Positions 8,257 to 17,158 are shown, numbered from the stretch's first letter. The stretch: 64,000 nt of DNA from Oryzobacter faecalis (GCF_046764005.1 NZ_JBKOFW010000004.1:124001-188000), one strand, 5' to 3'. Program-made: numbers and translations. The notes: generated from the letters alone by a model not told the origin.

Positions 8257-9402
8257 GTGAAGGTCGCCATGCTCACCGACTGCTACCCGCCGCGGCTCGG
8301 TGGCATCGAGAGCCAGGTGCGTGACCTCTCGCGCCGGCTCGTGGCGGCCGGCCACGCGGTCGAGGTGTTCACTGCGACGACCGGTCCGGGCGGCGAGCGC
8401 GGCGGGGCGACGACGACCGGCGACGACGGCGTCACGGTGCACCGCCTCGCGATCCCCCTGCCCGGCGGCGTCCCGGTCAACCCGTTCGCGCGGCGCGAGG
8501 TCCGCCGCCGGCTGCGCGCCGGCGCGTTCGAGGTGGCGCACGCCCACCTCGGCGTGGTCAGCCCGTTCGCGAGCGAGCTCGTGCCGGTGGCCCTCGGGCT
8601 CGACCTGCCCGTGACGGCCACCTTCCACTGCGTCATCGACCGTTCCGTCGGGGTGTTCCGCACGATCGGCCACCTCGCCCGCTGGGCCAACCGCGGCGTC
8701 GCGATGAACGCCGTCTCGACGATGGCGGCCACGCGGGTCAGCGCCGCCGCGGGCGACGCCCCCGTCGAGGTCGTCCCCAACGGCATCGACGCGGCGTGGT
8801 GGCGCGACGGTGCCGAGGTCGCCCGGCCGGGCCACGAGCCGCGCGACGGTCGCGCCGTCCACGTCGTGACGGCGACCCGCCTCGCCTCGCGCAAGCGGCC
8901 GCTGGCGCTGCTGGGTGTCCTGCGCGGCGCGCGGCAGATCCTCGACCCGGCCGTGCCGCTGCGGGCGACCGTGGTCGGGGAGGGTCCGCAGCGCCGTGCC
9001 CTCGAGCGTTACGTCCGCACCCGTGGGCTGGACTGGGTCGAGCTGCCCGGCCGGGTCGGCCGCGACGAGCTGCGGCGCCTCCACCACGGGGCCGACGCCT
9101 ACCTGACGACGGCGCGCCTCGAGGCGTTCGGCATCGCGGCCCTCGAGGGGCGTGCCGCCGGCCTCCCGGTCGTCGCGCCGCGCGGCACCGGCGTCGACGA
9201 CTTCGTCAGTGACGGCGTCGAGGGGCTGCTCGGCGGCAGCGACGTCGAGATCGCTGGGGCGCTGGCCCACCTCGCCGCCGACGACGCGCTGCGCGCGGGG
9301 CTGCGTCAGCACGTCCTCACCACCCCTCCGGCCCAGGACTGGGCGGGCGTCCTCGGGGCGGTCCTCGGCGAGTACCGGCGCGCGGGGGCGCCCACCACGT
9401 GA
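8257..9402 (+). CDS. Glycosyltransferase, GT4 family (GT-B fold)
   Basis: 381 residues from a GTG at 8257 (VKVAMLTDCYPPRLGGIE), with GGCAGG 10 bases upstream; an in-frame ATG at 8239 is an alternative. The N-terminal domain has the LGGIE acceptor-side motif, and the middle carries VVPNGID followed by a TRLASRKRP phosphate-contact segment. The C-terminal domain has the EX7E motif (EAFGIAALE) that binds the nucleotide sugar in retaining GT4 enzymes. It is cytoplasmic or membrane-associated. It overlaps the following Nudix gene by GTGA, so they form an operon. The neighbouring PIG-L deacetylase and flippase suggest a glycolipid pathway. Confidence 0.82.
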   Translation: MKVAMLTDCYPPRLGGIESQVRDLSRRLVAAGHAVEVFTATTGPGGERGGATTTGDDGVTVHRLAIPLPGGVPVNPFARREVRRRLRAGAFEVAHAHLGVVSPFASELVPVALGLDLPVTATFHCVIDRSVGVFRTIGHLARWANRGVAMNAVSTMAATRVSAAAGDAPVEVVPNGIDAAWWRDGAEVARPGHEPRDGRAVHVVTATRLASRKRPLALLGVLRGARQILDPAVPLRATVVGEGPQRRALERYVRTRGLDWVELPGRVGRDELRRLHHGADAYLTTARLEAFGIAALEGRAAGLPVVAPRGTGVDDFVSDGVEGLLGGSDVEIAGALAHLAADDALRAGLRQHVLTTPPAQDWAGVLGAVLGEYRRAGAPTT

Positions 9403-10082
9403 TCACCGTCGTCGGGGTCCACGAGGGCCGCACGGTCGCGGCCTTCGCGCTCGGCCACGGCGAGGACCCGCTCGTCGGGCTGCACGCCCGCGGCTGGACG
9501 GGCCGGGCCGAGGCGGTCGAGGGCGTGCGGGGCGACCTCACCCTGCGCTACGCCGTCGAACCGGTGCGCCGTGGCGGCCCGCCGCCCGAGCCCGTGGTCC
9601 CCGAGGGGCCGGGGCTCTCGGCCGGGCAGCGCCGCTCGGTCCGGCCCCACCAGCGGGTCGCGGCCTACGCCGTCGTCGTCGCCGACGACCGGCTCCTGCT
9701 GACCCAGCTCGCGGCGCGCACCGGCGCCGGCGGGCGGTGGAACCTGCCGGGCGGTGGCCTCGACCCGGGGGAGCGGCCGCGAGCCGCGGTCGTGCGCGAG
9801 GTCCTCGAGGAGACCGGCCAGGTCGTCGAGGACGTGCGCCTGCTCGACGTCATGACCCAGCACTGGGTGGGGCGCTCGGCCCGCGGCCTCGAGGACTACC
9901 ACGCGGTGCGGCTGCTGCACACCGCGCGCTGTCCGCGGCCGACACCACCCGTCGTCCACGACGTGGGTGGGTCGACCGCGGACGCCCGGTGGGTGCGGCT
10001 CGACGAGCTCGGGTCCGTGGAGGTCGTGGCGAGTGTCCAGGTGGCGCTGCGCGCGGCGGGCGTCGCCGACCTCCACGCCTGA
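9399..10082 (+). CDS. Nudix hydrolase
   Basis: 227 residues. A complete Nudix box lies near residues 122-144 (GGGLDPGERPRAAVV then REVLEETG), preceded by RWNLPGG. The N-terminal 80 residues have no clear family and may hold a substrate-specificity domain. Starts at GTG overlapping the stop of the glycosyltransferase gene (GTGA), so the two are translationally coupled; it may clean up or control a nucleotide-sugar or nucleoside-diphosphate compound used there. The true substrate cannot be read from sequence. Confidence 0.82.
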   Translation: MITVVGVHEGRTVAAFALGHGEDPLVGLHARGWTGRAEAVEGVRGDLTLRYAVEPVRRGGPPPEPVVPEGPGLSAGQRRSVRPHQRVAAYAVVVADDRLLLTQLAARTGAGGRWNLPGGGLDPGERPRAAVVREVLEETGQVVEDVRLLDVMTQHWVGRSARGLEDYHAVRLLHTARCPRPTPPVVHDVGGSTADARWVRLDELGSVEVVASVQVALRAAGVADLHA

Positions 10083-10084
10083 CC

Positions 10085-10495
10085 TCAGTCCCGGCCGCGG
10101 CTCGCGCGCAGGCCGAGCCCGCCGACGAGGAGGACGAGGACGCCCGCACCGACGACGGTCCACGGCCCGAGGTCGCCCCACGGGACGTCGAAGCCGACGA
10201 TCTCGGTGAAGAGGGTCACGGCGGCGACGACGAGCCCGAGGAGGCCGAGGACGACGGCGAACGGTGCCGGGCCCCTGACGTACTCGCGGGCGGGAGGGCC
10301 GGCCAGGTCCGTGGCCGTCGGGGCGACCGCGGGGCGGATTGCCGTGGCCGTGGTGCCGGGCTCGGCGCCCGGAGTGGGCGCCCACGTCGTCGGCACCTCC
10401 CGGGTGCGCTCGTCGAAGACCTCGTCGGCGAGCGCGTCGCGCTGCGGCTCGGTGTCGCCGGTGGGGGTGTCGCGGGGGGTGTCCGGGGTCGTCAT
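10085..10495 (-). CDS. Two-helix membrane protein of the PspC locus
   Basis: 136 residues from ATG at 10495 (a GTG one codon earlier is possible). A disordered, Thr/Pro-rich N-terminal 75 residues is followed by two hydrophobic helices (about 78-98 and 110-130) and a short basic end. The start overlaps the stop of the PspC/LiaF-like gene (TGATG), so it is the second gene of that operon. No catalytic motif. It is likely an accessory membrane component of the envelope-stress locus, by position only. Confidence 0.7.
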   Translation of the reverse strand: MTTPDTPRDTPTGDTEPQRDALADEVFDERTREVPTTWAPTPGAEPGTTATAIRPAVAPTATDLAGPPAREYVRGPAPFAVVLGLLGLVVAAVTLFTEIVGFDVPWGDLGPWTVVGAGVLVLLVGGLGLRASRGRD

Positions 10496-11832
10496 CACTG
10501 CTCCTCGATGGTGATCTGGCCGACCCCGAGCTGGGCGTCGACGGTGACCATGGCGGGGCCGTCGCCCACGGTGGTCGAGACCTGCTGGTCAGGGCCGGTG
10601 TTGTCCGGCGCGGTCGACCCGTCGGCCGCCCGCTGGACGATGGACCCGAAGCCGACCTCGGCGTCGATCTGCGCGGTGACGCCGTCGGGCACGAGGATCC
10701 GCAGGTCGCCACCGCCCATCTCCACCGAGATCCGCTGGGTGTCGGGCAGGGCTGGCTCGCTCCCCACGAAGCGGCTGAGGTCGAGGACGGCGTCGCCGCC
10801 GCCGTGCTCGAACCGCGTCTCGCCGGAGGCGGGGACGGGCCGCCAGGTGCGCGGACCGAAGCCCGAGGACTCCTCGAGCTCGACGCGCGAGGCCACGGCC
10901 GACCCCACGAGCAGGAAGGCGAGGACGACGACGAGGAACCCGCTGAACCCGGACGCGCGGCCGGCCAGGCCGAGCGCGAGGACGACGAGGGAGACCCCGG
11001 TGAGCCCGATGAGCAGGCCCAGCGTCCCGGCGCTGCCCGGGTAGCCCATCGGCTCGGCCAGGGCGGCGCCGAGGCCGAGGCCGACGAGGGCGATGCCCAC
11101 CGACATCAGGCCGACGAACCAGCTGGGCCGGCGCCGTCGCGGGCGCGGTGGCGGCGGCGGGGGCAGCGGCGCGACCGGGCGCGCCGGGGCCGGCGGCAGC
11201 GGGTGCCCGCCGTAGGGGACGGGGGGGACCGGCGGGGCGAACGAGGTCGTGGGGGCGCTCATCGGGGCTCCTGGAGGGGGCGGGGGAGGGGTGGCGCCGG
11301 CCGGGGCCGGGACGTGGGGGGACCGCACGCCGGAGACCCGGTCGCGCCGGAGGAGGACGACGGCGACACCGACGAGCGCCACGACCCACAGCGGCGCGAG
11401 CCAGCCGTTGCCCTCGCCGATGGAGAAGAAGCCGCCGAGCAGGAGCAGGGCGGTGACGACGAGGAGGGCCACCGGGCCGAGGTCGCCGCGGCGGACCGCG
11501 CGCTCGGCGAGGATGTCGCCGCGGGTGTCCGGGAGGACGAGCCAGAGGACGACGTAGAGCGTGACGCCGACGCCCCCGAAGAACGCGAGGATCACGGCGA
11601 TGGCCCGCACGAGGACGGGGTCGACGCCCCAGCGGCGCGCCAGCCCCGAGCAGACGCCGCCGAACCAGCGGGCGTCGGTGTCGCGGGCGTAGCCGCTGCC
11701 GCGCAGCCGGCCGAAGACGTCGTCGAGGGCCGAGCCGCCGTCGGCGGGGCGGGCGTAGTGGGGGTCGGGGCCGGGCGCGGGTCCGCCGGGGGGCGGTCCG
11801 GCCGGGGGCGACTGGGTGGGGTTCTCCGTCAT
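10495..11832 (-). CDS. PspC-domain membrane protein with C-terminal LiaF-like beta domain
   Basis: 445 residues. After a Pro/Gly-rich leader (1-40) comes a PspC domain (about 55-108, ARWFGGVCSGLARRWGVD then a transmembrane helix). A long Pro-rich linker (about 180-240) leads to three more helices (about 240-330), followed by a soluble C-terminal domain (about 340-445) with repeated glycine/aspartate beta turns of the LiaF/DUF2154 cell-wall-stress type. It is divergent from a PspC-containing histidine kinase and its NarL-type regulator, an arrangement widespread in actinobacteria. By analogy it senses or moderates envelope stress and inhibits or feeds the kinase; this is inference. Confidence 0.8.
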   Translation of the reverse strand: MTENPTQSPPAGPPPGGPAPGPDPHYARPADGGSALDDVFGRLRGSGYARDTDARWFGGVCSGLARRWGVDPVLVRAIAVILAFFGGVGVTLYVVLWLVLPDTRGDILAERAVRRGDLGPVALLVVTALLLLGGFFSIGEGNGWLAPLWVVALVGVAVVLLRRDRVSGVRSPHVPAPAGATPPPPPPGAPMSAPTTSFAPPVPPVPYGGHPLPPAPARPVAPLPPPPPPRPRRRRPSWFVGLMSVGIALVGLGLGAALAEPMGYPGSAGTLGLLIGLTGVSLVVLALGLAGRASGFSGFLVVVLAFLLVGSAVASRVELEESSGFGPRTWRPVPASGETRFEHGGGDAVLDLSRFVGSEPALPDTQRISVEMGGGDLRILVPDGVTAQIDAEVGFGSIVQRAADGSTAPDNTGPDQQVSTTVGDGPAMVTVDAQLGVGQITIEEQ

Positions 11833-11870
11833 GGCCCCAGCCTCGCGCCGGGGGCGAACCGGCCGCCATG

Positions 11871-11895
11871 AGGGTCGACCCTGACGACCCCCTGA
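11871..11895. promoter_or_regulatory. Palindrome and 11-bp-spaced direct repeat in the PspC divergent promoter region
   Basis: AGGGTCGACCCT (11871-11882) is a perfect 12-base palindrome. CCCTGA occurs at 11879-11884 and again at 11890-11895, exactly one helical turn apart. This is the only marked symmetry between the divergent starts at 11832 and 11948, so it is the best candidate binding site for the regulator encoded at 13213. No experimental link is known to me. Confidence 0.4.
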
Positions 11896-11947
11896 CCGGA
11901 CCCCGGGTCGGGCCCTGTACCACCCCGACGTGCGACAGGATGGTGCC

Positions 11948-13216
11948 GTGCCCGTCCCCTACGAACCCTCCGCGCGCACGGCGACCGACGCCGCGCCGGG
12001 GTTCGGCGACCCCACGGGCCGACCGGCGCGCCCGCCGCTCGTCCGCGACCGCGGGCGCCGGGGCTGGACGCCGGGGGTCAGCGCGGCCGTCGCGCGACAC
12101 CTCGGGGTCTCCACCCGCTCGGTGCGGGTCGCGTTCGTCGTCTTCGCCCTGCTCGGCGGCGGGGGCATCGCCGCCTACCTGTTCCTGTGGGCCCTGACGC
12201 CGGAGGGCGAGACCGACGGGTCGGTCGTCGACACCCCGCCGTCCGAGCGGCGCCAGTGGGGGACGGTCGTCATCGCGGGGGCGGTCCTCGTCGTCGTCGG
12301 GATCGTCCTCGTCTCGCCCCTCGTCGGCGGCTCCGGGGCCGCCGGCACCCTCGTGCCGCTCTTCGTCATCGTCGTCGGGGCCGTCGTCGCCTGGTCCAAC
12401 CTCGACGAGGCGCAGCGCCACCGGTGGCTCGGCTCCCGCGGCGGGCACGAGCGCTTCGGCTGGGTCCGGGTCGCGTTCGGCTCCGTCCTCGCCGTGGCCG
12501 GGATCCTCGTCCTCGTGACCCGCGGCCAGTCGGTGTCGGCCGTCTGGGACGCCCTCCTCGCCGCCGTCGCCGTCCTCGTCGGGGCCCTCATCATCGCCGC
12601 ACCGTGGGCCCTGCGCCTGTGGGGCGACCTGCGGCGCGAGCAGGTCGCGGCCGCGCGCGCCACCGAGCGGGCCGACATCGCCGCGCACCTGCACGACGGT
12701 GTCCTGCAGACCCTCGCCCTCATCCAGCGCCAGTCGTCGGACTCGGCGGCGGTGACCCGGCTGGCCCGCGCGCAGGAGCGCGAGCTGCGGTCGTGGCTGT
12801 ACGCGGGACCGCAGGGGTCGCAGGAGTCGCTCGCGGCTGCCGTCACCGAGGTGGCCCACGACGTCGAGGACCTCCACGGCGTGGCGGTCGACCTCGTCGT
12901 CACCGGCGACCGCCCCCACGAACCGCACGGCGCCGCCCTCGCCCAGGCGATGCGCGAGGCGCTGCGGAACGCCGTCCGCCACGGCGCCCCGCCGGTCACC
13001 GCGTACGTCGAGATCGGTCCCACCGGGGTCGAGGCCTTCGTCCGCGACCGGGGCGAGGGGTTCGACCTCGACTCCGTCCCGGCCGACCGGCTCGGCGTGC
13101 GCCGCTCGATCCTCGCCCGGATGGAGCGGCACGGCGGCACCGCGCGTGTGCGCCGTCGCGACGACGGCACCGAGGTGGAGCTGACGCTGCCACCCGTCGA
13201 AGGAGGACAGCCATGA
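11948..13216 (+). CDS. PspC-domain sensor histidine kinase (NarL/DesK-type)
   Basis: 422 residues from a GTG at 11948 with AGGA about 10 bases upstream; a GTG at 11930 would add six residues. An N-terminal PspC-like segment (about 35-85) with one helix is followed by further transmembrane helices (about 105-150 and 175-225). The dimerisation H-box is HLHDGVLQTL (phospho-His about 249), and the ATPase domain carries an N-box near 339-351 (EALRNAVRHG) and a DRGEGFD G-box near 370. It autophosphorylates and passes phosphate to the overlapping response regulator (ATGA). The PspC fusion suggests sensing at the membrane together with the divergent PspC/LiaF-like protein. Confidence 0.87.
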   Translation: MPVPYEPSARTATDAAPGFGDPTGRPARPPLVRDRGRRGWTPGVSAAVARHLGVSTRSVRVAFVVFALLGGGGIAAYLFLWALTPEGETDGSVVDTPPSERRQWGTVVIAGAVLVVVGIVLVSPLVGGSGAAGTLVPLFVIVVGAVVAWSNLDEAQRHRWLGSRGGHERFGWVRVAFGSVLAVAGILVLVTRGQSVSAVWDALLAAVAVLVGALIIAAPWALRLWGDLRREQVAAARATERADIAAHLHDGVLQTLALIQRQSSDSAAVTRLARAQERELRSWLYAGPQGSQESLAAAVTEVAHDVEDLHGVAVDLVVTGDRPHEPHGAALAQAMREALRNAVRHGAPPVTAYVEIGPTGVEAFVRDRGEGFDLDSVPADRLGVRRSILARMERHGGTARVRRRDDGTEVELTLPPVEGGQP

Positions 13217-13935
13217 CCACCCCCACGAGCGCTCGACCCGGTGCCCCCGCACCGGTGCGCGTCGTCCTCGTCGACGACCACCGGATGTTCCGCACCGGCG
13301 TGCGGGCCGAGCTGAGCGAGGCGATGCTCGCCGGCGGAGCCGCGGTGTGCGAGTTCGTCGGTGAGGCCCCGGACGTCGACACCGCGGTGTCCGTCATCAA
13401 GGCCGAGCAACCCGACGTCGTCCTCCTCGACGTCCACCTGCCCGGCGGCATGGGCAACGGCGGCGTCGACGTCATCAGGGGCTGCATGGGGGCCGAGTCG
13501 CGCTCGGGCGGCCCGGTGCGCTTCCTCGCGCTGTCGGTGTCCGACGCGGCGGAGGACGTCATCGCCGTCATCCGGGCCGGGGCCCGCGGCTACGTCACCA
13601 AGACGATCGGCGCCCGCGACCTCATCGTCGCGATCCGCCGGGTCGCCGACGGCGACGCCGTCTTCTCGCCGCGCCTCGCCGGGTTCGTCCTGGACGCCTT
13701 CGGGGCGGCCGCGGGCGAGATCGCGGAGGTCGACGAGGAGCTCGACCGGCTGTCGGCCCGCGAGCGCGAGGTCATGCGGCTCATCGCCCGCGGCTACCAG
13801 TACAAGGAGGTCGCCAAGGAGCTCTTCATCTCGGTGAAGACCGTCGAGACCCACGTGTCGTCGGTGCTGCGCAAGCTGCAGCTGTCCTCGCGCCACGAGC
13901 TGACGGCGTGGGCGATGGGGCGCCGCCTCCTCTGA
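13213..13935 (+). CDS. Response regulator, NarL/LuxR family
   Basis: 240 residues. Receiver domain about 15-140 with the acidic pair DD (21-22), phosphoacceptor Asp73 (LLDVHLPGG), a conserved serine in ALSVSD and Lys in YVTKT. C-terminal LuxR-type helix-turn-helix about 175-235 (LSAREREVMRLIARG through KTVETHVSSVLRKL). The ATG overlaps the kinase stop (ATGA) with a strong AGGAGG site, so the pair is stoichiometrically coupled. Likely targets are its own locus and cell-envelope genes; repeats at 11871-11895 are candidate sites. Confidence 0.9.
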   Translation: MTTPTSARPGAPAPVRVVLVDDHRMFRTGVRAELSEAMLAGGAAVCEFVGEAPDVDTAVSVIKAEQPDVVLLDVHLPGGMGNGGVDVIRGCMGAESRSGGPVRFLALSVSDAAEDVIAVIRAGARGYVTKTIGARDLIVAIRRVADGDAVFSPRLAGFVLDAFGAAAGEIAEVDEELDRLSAREREVMRLIARGYQYKEVAKELFISVKTVETHVSSVLRKLQLSSRHELTAWAMGRRLL

Positions 13936-13963
13936 GTCCGGACGCGCGGCCTAGGGTGTCGCC

Positions 13964-14308
13964 ATGGACCTCGTGCACGACCTCCTCGTCCTCCTCCACA
14001 TCCTCGGCATGGCCGCGATCGTCGGCAGCGCCGTCTTCGTGGCGCGGGGCCGGGTGACCCCGGCGCTGCTCTGGGGTGCGCGGGCGCAGGTGGTCACGGG
14101 GATCCTCCTCGCGGGACTCGTGTCCGCGGGCGACGACCCCGTCGACACGACGAAGCTCGGCGTCAAGCTCGTCGTCGCCGTCGCGGTGACCGCGTGCGTC
14201 GAGATCGCCAACGGAGGGCGACGTCGTGGCAAGGGCGAGCGCGCCCGGCTCGTGACGGCCGCGGGGGTGCTCGCCGTCCTCAACACCGCGGTCGCGGTGC
14301 TCTGGTAG
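13964..14308 (+). CDS. Small four-helix membrane protein, function unknown
   Basis: 114 residues with four hydrophobic helices at about 6-27, 38-56, 64-84 and 97-114. The first helix contains a histidine (LVLLHILGM) as in some haem- or copper-linked membrane proteins, but no second conserved ligand is evident. It follows the response regulator by 28 bases on the same strand and converges with the ArsC-like gene (6 bases between stops). It could be co-transcribed with the two-component genes. No named family recognised. Confidence 0.65.
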   Translation: MDLVHDLLVLLHILGMAAIVGSAVFVARGRVTPALLWGARAQVVTGILLAGLVSAGDDPVDTTKLGVKLVVAVAVTACVEIANGGRRRGKGERARLVTAAGVLAVLNTAVAVLW

Positions 14309-14314
14309 GTCCGG

Positions 14315-14671
14315 TCAGGCCTCGAGGAAGGGCGCGACCCGGTCCTTGGGGCGCCCGATGATCGCCCGCTGACCCCGGACCAGGACGGGGCGCTGGAGCA
14401 GCCTCGGGTGCTCGAGGAGCACGGCGACCACCTGCTCACGCGTGCGCACGTCGTCGTCGGTGAGGCCGACGGTCGTGAAGTACGGGTCGCGGCGCACGAG
14501 GGCGGTGGGCTCGTCGTCGAGCTTGTCGAGCAGGTCGCGGATCGCGGTGCCGTCGAGCGGCGCCTTGAGGTAGAGGACGACCTCGTGGTCCAGCCCGGAC
14601 GCCTCGACCTGGGCGAGCGCGGCCCTCGAGGTCGAGCACGCGGGGTTGTGGAGGATCGTCACGTCGGCCAT
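14315..14671 (-). CDS. arsC: Arsenate reductase (ArsC family, glutaredoxin-type)
   Basis: 118 residues, the usual ArsC length. The N-terminus carries the HNPACSTSR active-site loop with Cys12 and Arg16; further conserved basic residues follow in the RRDPYF and RPVLVRG segments. The family reduces arsenate to arsenite with glutathione or mycothiol-type thiols through glutaredoxin, although Spx-like relatives share the fold. No ars operon partner (permease or ArsR) is nearby, so it is a stand-alone housekeeping copy and its substrate should be treated as presumed. Confidence 0.82.
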   Translation of the reverse strand: MADVTILHNPACSTSRAALAQVEASGLDHEVVLYLKAPLDGTAIRDLLDKLDDEPTALVRRDPYFTTVGLTDDDVRTREQVVAVLLEHPRLLQRPVLVRGQRAIIGRPKDRVAPFLEA

Positions 14672-14693
14672 GGCCCGGACCCTACCGGCGGGC

Positions 14694-15680
14694 TCAGGGG
14701 ATGAGGAGCAGCTTGCCCTGGCTGCGGCGGCCCTCGAGGTCGTCGTACGCACGGGCGGCGTCCGCGAGGGGGTAGCGTCCCCCGACCGCGACGTGGAGGG
14801 AGCCGTCGGCCACGGCGCCGAGGACCTCGCGGGCCCGCCACTCGAGCTCGTCGCGCGTCGCGAGGTGGTGGCCGAGGGTCGGCCGCGTGAGGAACAGGGA
14901 GCCGCCCCGGTTGAGCCGCTGGATGTCGAACGGGGGCACCTGCCCGCTCGCCGCCCCGAACAGGGCCAGGGTCCCGCGCGGGCGCAGGGAGTCGAGCGAG
15001 GCGTCGAAGGTGTCCTTCCCGACCCCGTCGTACACGACGTCGACCCCGCGGCCGCCGGTCGCCGCGCGCACCTCGGCGGCGAGGTCCTCGACAGCCCGGT
15101 AGTCGATGACGTGGTCGGCGCCGAGGGCCCGGGCGGTCTCGCCCTTCTCGGGTCCGCCGGCGGTGGCCACCACGGTCCCACCGCGCGCCTTGACGAGCTG
15201 CACGAGCAGCTGCCCGACGCCACCCGCCGCCGCGTGGACGAGCGCGGTGGTCCCCTCGGTGACCTCGAACGTGCTCGTCACGAGGTAGTGGGCGGTGAGG
15301 CCCTGGAGCATGACGGCGGCCGCGACCTCGAGGTCGACCCCCTCGGGGACCTGGACGAGGAGGTCGACCGGCCGGACGGTGAACGCGGCCGCGCTGCCGA
15401 GGTGCTGCGGCCACGCCACGCGGTCCCCGGGCCCGAAGGCCTCGACGCCCGGGCCGACGGCGACGACCGTGCCCGCGCCCTCGCTGCCCGAGACGAAGGG
15501 CGGCTCGGTGGGGTAGGTCCCCTCGCGCTGGTAGACGTCGATGAAGTTGACGCCGGCTGCGGCGACCCGGACGAGGACCTCGCCGGGTCCGGGTTGGGGG
15601 GCCGTGCGGTCCTCCACGGCGAGGACGTCGCTCCCCCCGTGGCGCGTGACGACGAGGGCGGGTCCGCTGCGGTCGGTCAT
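14694..15680 (-). CDS. Quinone oxidoreductase (MDR superfamily, QOR1-like)
   Basis: 328 residues. The N-terminal GroES-like domain has the VAAAGVNFIDVYQR motif of NADPH:quinone reductase (Qor), and there are no zinc-binding cysteines. The Rossmann domain carries AAAGGVGQLLVQ (about 150-161) for NADPH. The family reduces quinones by one electron or enones using NADPH in the cytoplasm. It lies 10 bases downstream of the GNAT gene on the same strand and 22 bases before arsC, so the three may be one transcript. Confidence 0.87.
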   Translation of the reverse strand: MTDRSGPALVVTRHGGSDVLAVEDRTAPQPGPGEVLVRVAAAGVNFIDVYQREGTYPTEPPFVSGSEGAGTVVAVGPGVEAFGPGDRVAWPQHLGSAAAFTVRPVDLLVQVPEGVDLEVAAAVMLQGLTAHYLVTSTFEVTEGTTALVHAAAGGVGQLLVQLVKARGGTVVATAGGPEKGETARALGADHVIDYRAVEDLAAEVRAATGGRGVDVVYDGVGKDTFDASLDSLRPRGTLALFGAASGQVPPFDIQRLNRGGSLFLTRPTLGHHLATRDELEWRAREVLGAVADGSLHVAVGGRYPLADAARAYDDLEGRRSQGKLLLIP

Positions 15681-15689
15681 CGCCCCACC

Positions 15690-16286
15690 CTAGGCCGGGC
15701 CCCGGCCGGCCGGGAGCGGTCCCGTCTCGATCCAGTAGCGGCGCTTGACGCCCCGGACGTCCTCGAGGACGCCGCCGTTGGCCTCGATGACGCGCGCCGA
15801 CGCGACGTTGTCGGTGTCGCAGGTGACGAGGACCCGCTCGAGGCCGAGCCGCGCGGCCTCCGGGAGGGCGAGGCGCAGTGCCTCGGTCGCGACCCCGCGG
15901 CGCCGGGCGGCGGGGCGGACCGAGTAGCCGACGTGGCCGGCGACGTCGAGGAGGTAGGCAGTGAGGGCGTGCCGGACCGACAGGCTGCCCAGGTAGCGGC
16001 CGGGCTCGTCGCCGCCGATCCAGAAGACCGAGCTCGGGACGTGGCCGGTGGGCCGCGCGGCGTGGGGGTCGGCCCTCGCGAGCCGGAACCGGACGAGGCG
16101 CTCGAACCCCTCCGCCGTCTCCAGCTCCTCGCGGGTGAAGGCGATGCCGGGGTACCCGCCCTCGTCGGCGGGCTCGACCAGGCAGCCCTCACCGTCGAGG
16201 TGCCCCTCGCCCGCCGCGACGAACTCGTCGTGCGCCGCGAGCCATTCGACCCGGAAGCGCGGGTGGGGCGGGACCAGGACGACCAT
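15690..16286 (-). CDS. GNAT family N-acetyltransferase
   Basis: 198 residues from an ATG at 16286. The acetyl-CoA pyrophosphate loop is RPAARRRGVATEAL (about 136-149), preceded by the GHVGYSV beta strand and followed by a TCDTDNVASARVIEANGG helix typical of RimJ-like enzymes. The ending RRYWIETG is also typical of this subfamily. The substrate cannot be inferred from sequence. Gene order suggests co-transcription with the quinone reductase. Confidence 0.82.
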   Translation of the reverse strand: MVVLVPPHPRFRVEWLAAHDEFVAAGEGHLDGEGCLVEPADEGGYPGIAFTREELETAEGFERLVRFRLARADPHAARPTGHVPSSVFWIGGDEPGRYLGSLSVRHALTAYLLDVAGHVGYSVRPAARRRGVATEALRLALPEAARLGLERVLVTCDTDNVASARVIEANGGVLEDVRGVKRRYWIETGPLPAGRGPA

Positions 16287-16321
16287 GCGGTGACCGTACG
16301 CCGCCGACCTGACGTGCGGGG

Positions 16322-17158
16322 TCACCCCTCGCGGAGGGAGCGGAGCACGTCGTCGAGCATCGCCGGGGTGAGTCGTCCGGTGAACGTGTTGTGCGGGCTG
16401 ACGTGGTAGCAGCCGACGAGTCGGACGGTGCGCCCCCCACCGGTGACGAGGGAGACCTCCGCCCGGTGGCCGAACCTCGGTCGTGGCGACGGGACGGCCC
16501 ACCCCAGGGCGGTGGCGGCCGCGAGGGCGCCGTCCCAGCCGATGGCGCCCAGGCACAGGATCGAGCGCAGGTGCGGCTCGCCGAGCCGGAGGTCACGCTG
16601 GAGCCAGTGCGAGCACGTGGCCCGTTCCGCGGGCGTCGGCTTGTTGTCCGGCGGGGCGCACCGCACGGCGGCCACGATGCGCAGCCCGGTGAGCGCCTGG
16701 CCGTCCCCGGCTGCCGTCGAGGTGCCGATCGCTGCGAAACCCGTGCGGTGCAGGGCAGCCCACAGGAAGTCGCCCGAGGAGTCGCCGGTGAACATCCGGC
16801 CCGTGCGGTTCGTCCCGTTGGCGGCCGGCGCCAGGCCGACGAGGAGGGTGTGGGCCTCGGGGTCGCCGAAGGAGGGGCCGGGCCGCCCCCAGTAGGGCTC
16901 GCCCGCGAACGACGCACGCCGACCCGTGCGCGCGACGTCCTCCCGCCACCGCACGAGGCGAGGACAGGCCCGGCAGACCGAGATCCGGGCCTGGAGCGTG
17001 GCGAGGTCGGGGGAGCCGACGGCGAGCCGGCGGACCCCGCCCGGGCTGCGCGCGACCCGCGTCGTCGCGGTCGCGGGGTCACCGGGCCAGCCGGACCCCG
17101 GGGGGACGGGCGACGCGAACGGCTGCCCGGTCACCGGGTGGGGGTCGAGCCGTTCCAT
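16322..17158 (-). CDS. udgB: Uracil-DNA glycosylase, family 5 (UdgB type, iron-sulfur)
   Basis: 278 residues. Motif 1 is GLAPAANG (109-116), followed by NRTGRMFTGDSSGDF, which is the family-5 signature rather than the GEAPG of family 4. Four cysteines (about 62, 65, 167 and 182) fit the 4Fe-4S cluster, and motif 2 near the C-terminus is CYHVSPHNTFTGRL. The enzyme removes uracil and other deaminated bases from DNA and is common in high-GC actinobacteria, where cytosine deamination is frequent. Start ATG at 17158 gives the usual DPHPVTG N-terminus. The start is 39 bases from the divergent D-amino-acid oxidase. Confidence 0.88.
   Translation of the reverse strand: MERLDPHPVTGQPFASPVPPGSGWPGDPATATTRVARSPGGVRRLAVGSPDLATLQARISVCRACPRLVRWREDVARTGRRASFAGEPYWGRPGPSFGDPEAHTLLVGLAPAANGTNRTGRMFTGDSSGDFLWAALHRTGFAAIGTSTAAGDGQALTGLRIVAAVRCAPPDNKPTPAERATCSHWLQRDLRLGEPHLRSILCLGAIGWDGALAAATALGWAVPSPRPRFGHRAEVSLVTGGGRTVRLVGCYHVSPHNTFTGRLTPAMLDDVLRSLREG

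Noticed and set aside
14315..14671. Spx/MgsR-type transcription regulator instead of arsenate reductase.
   Set aside because: The loop CSTSR and length fit ArsC better, and Spx proteins are mainly from Firmicutes; still only a presumed substrate.
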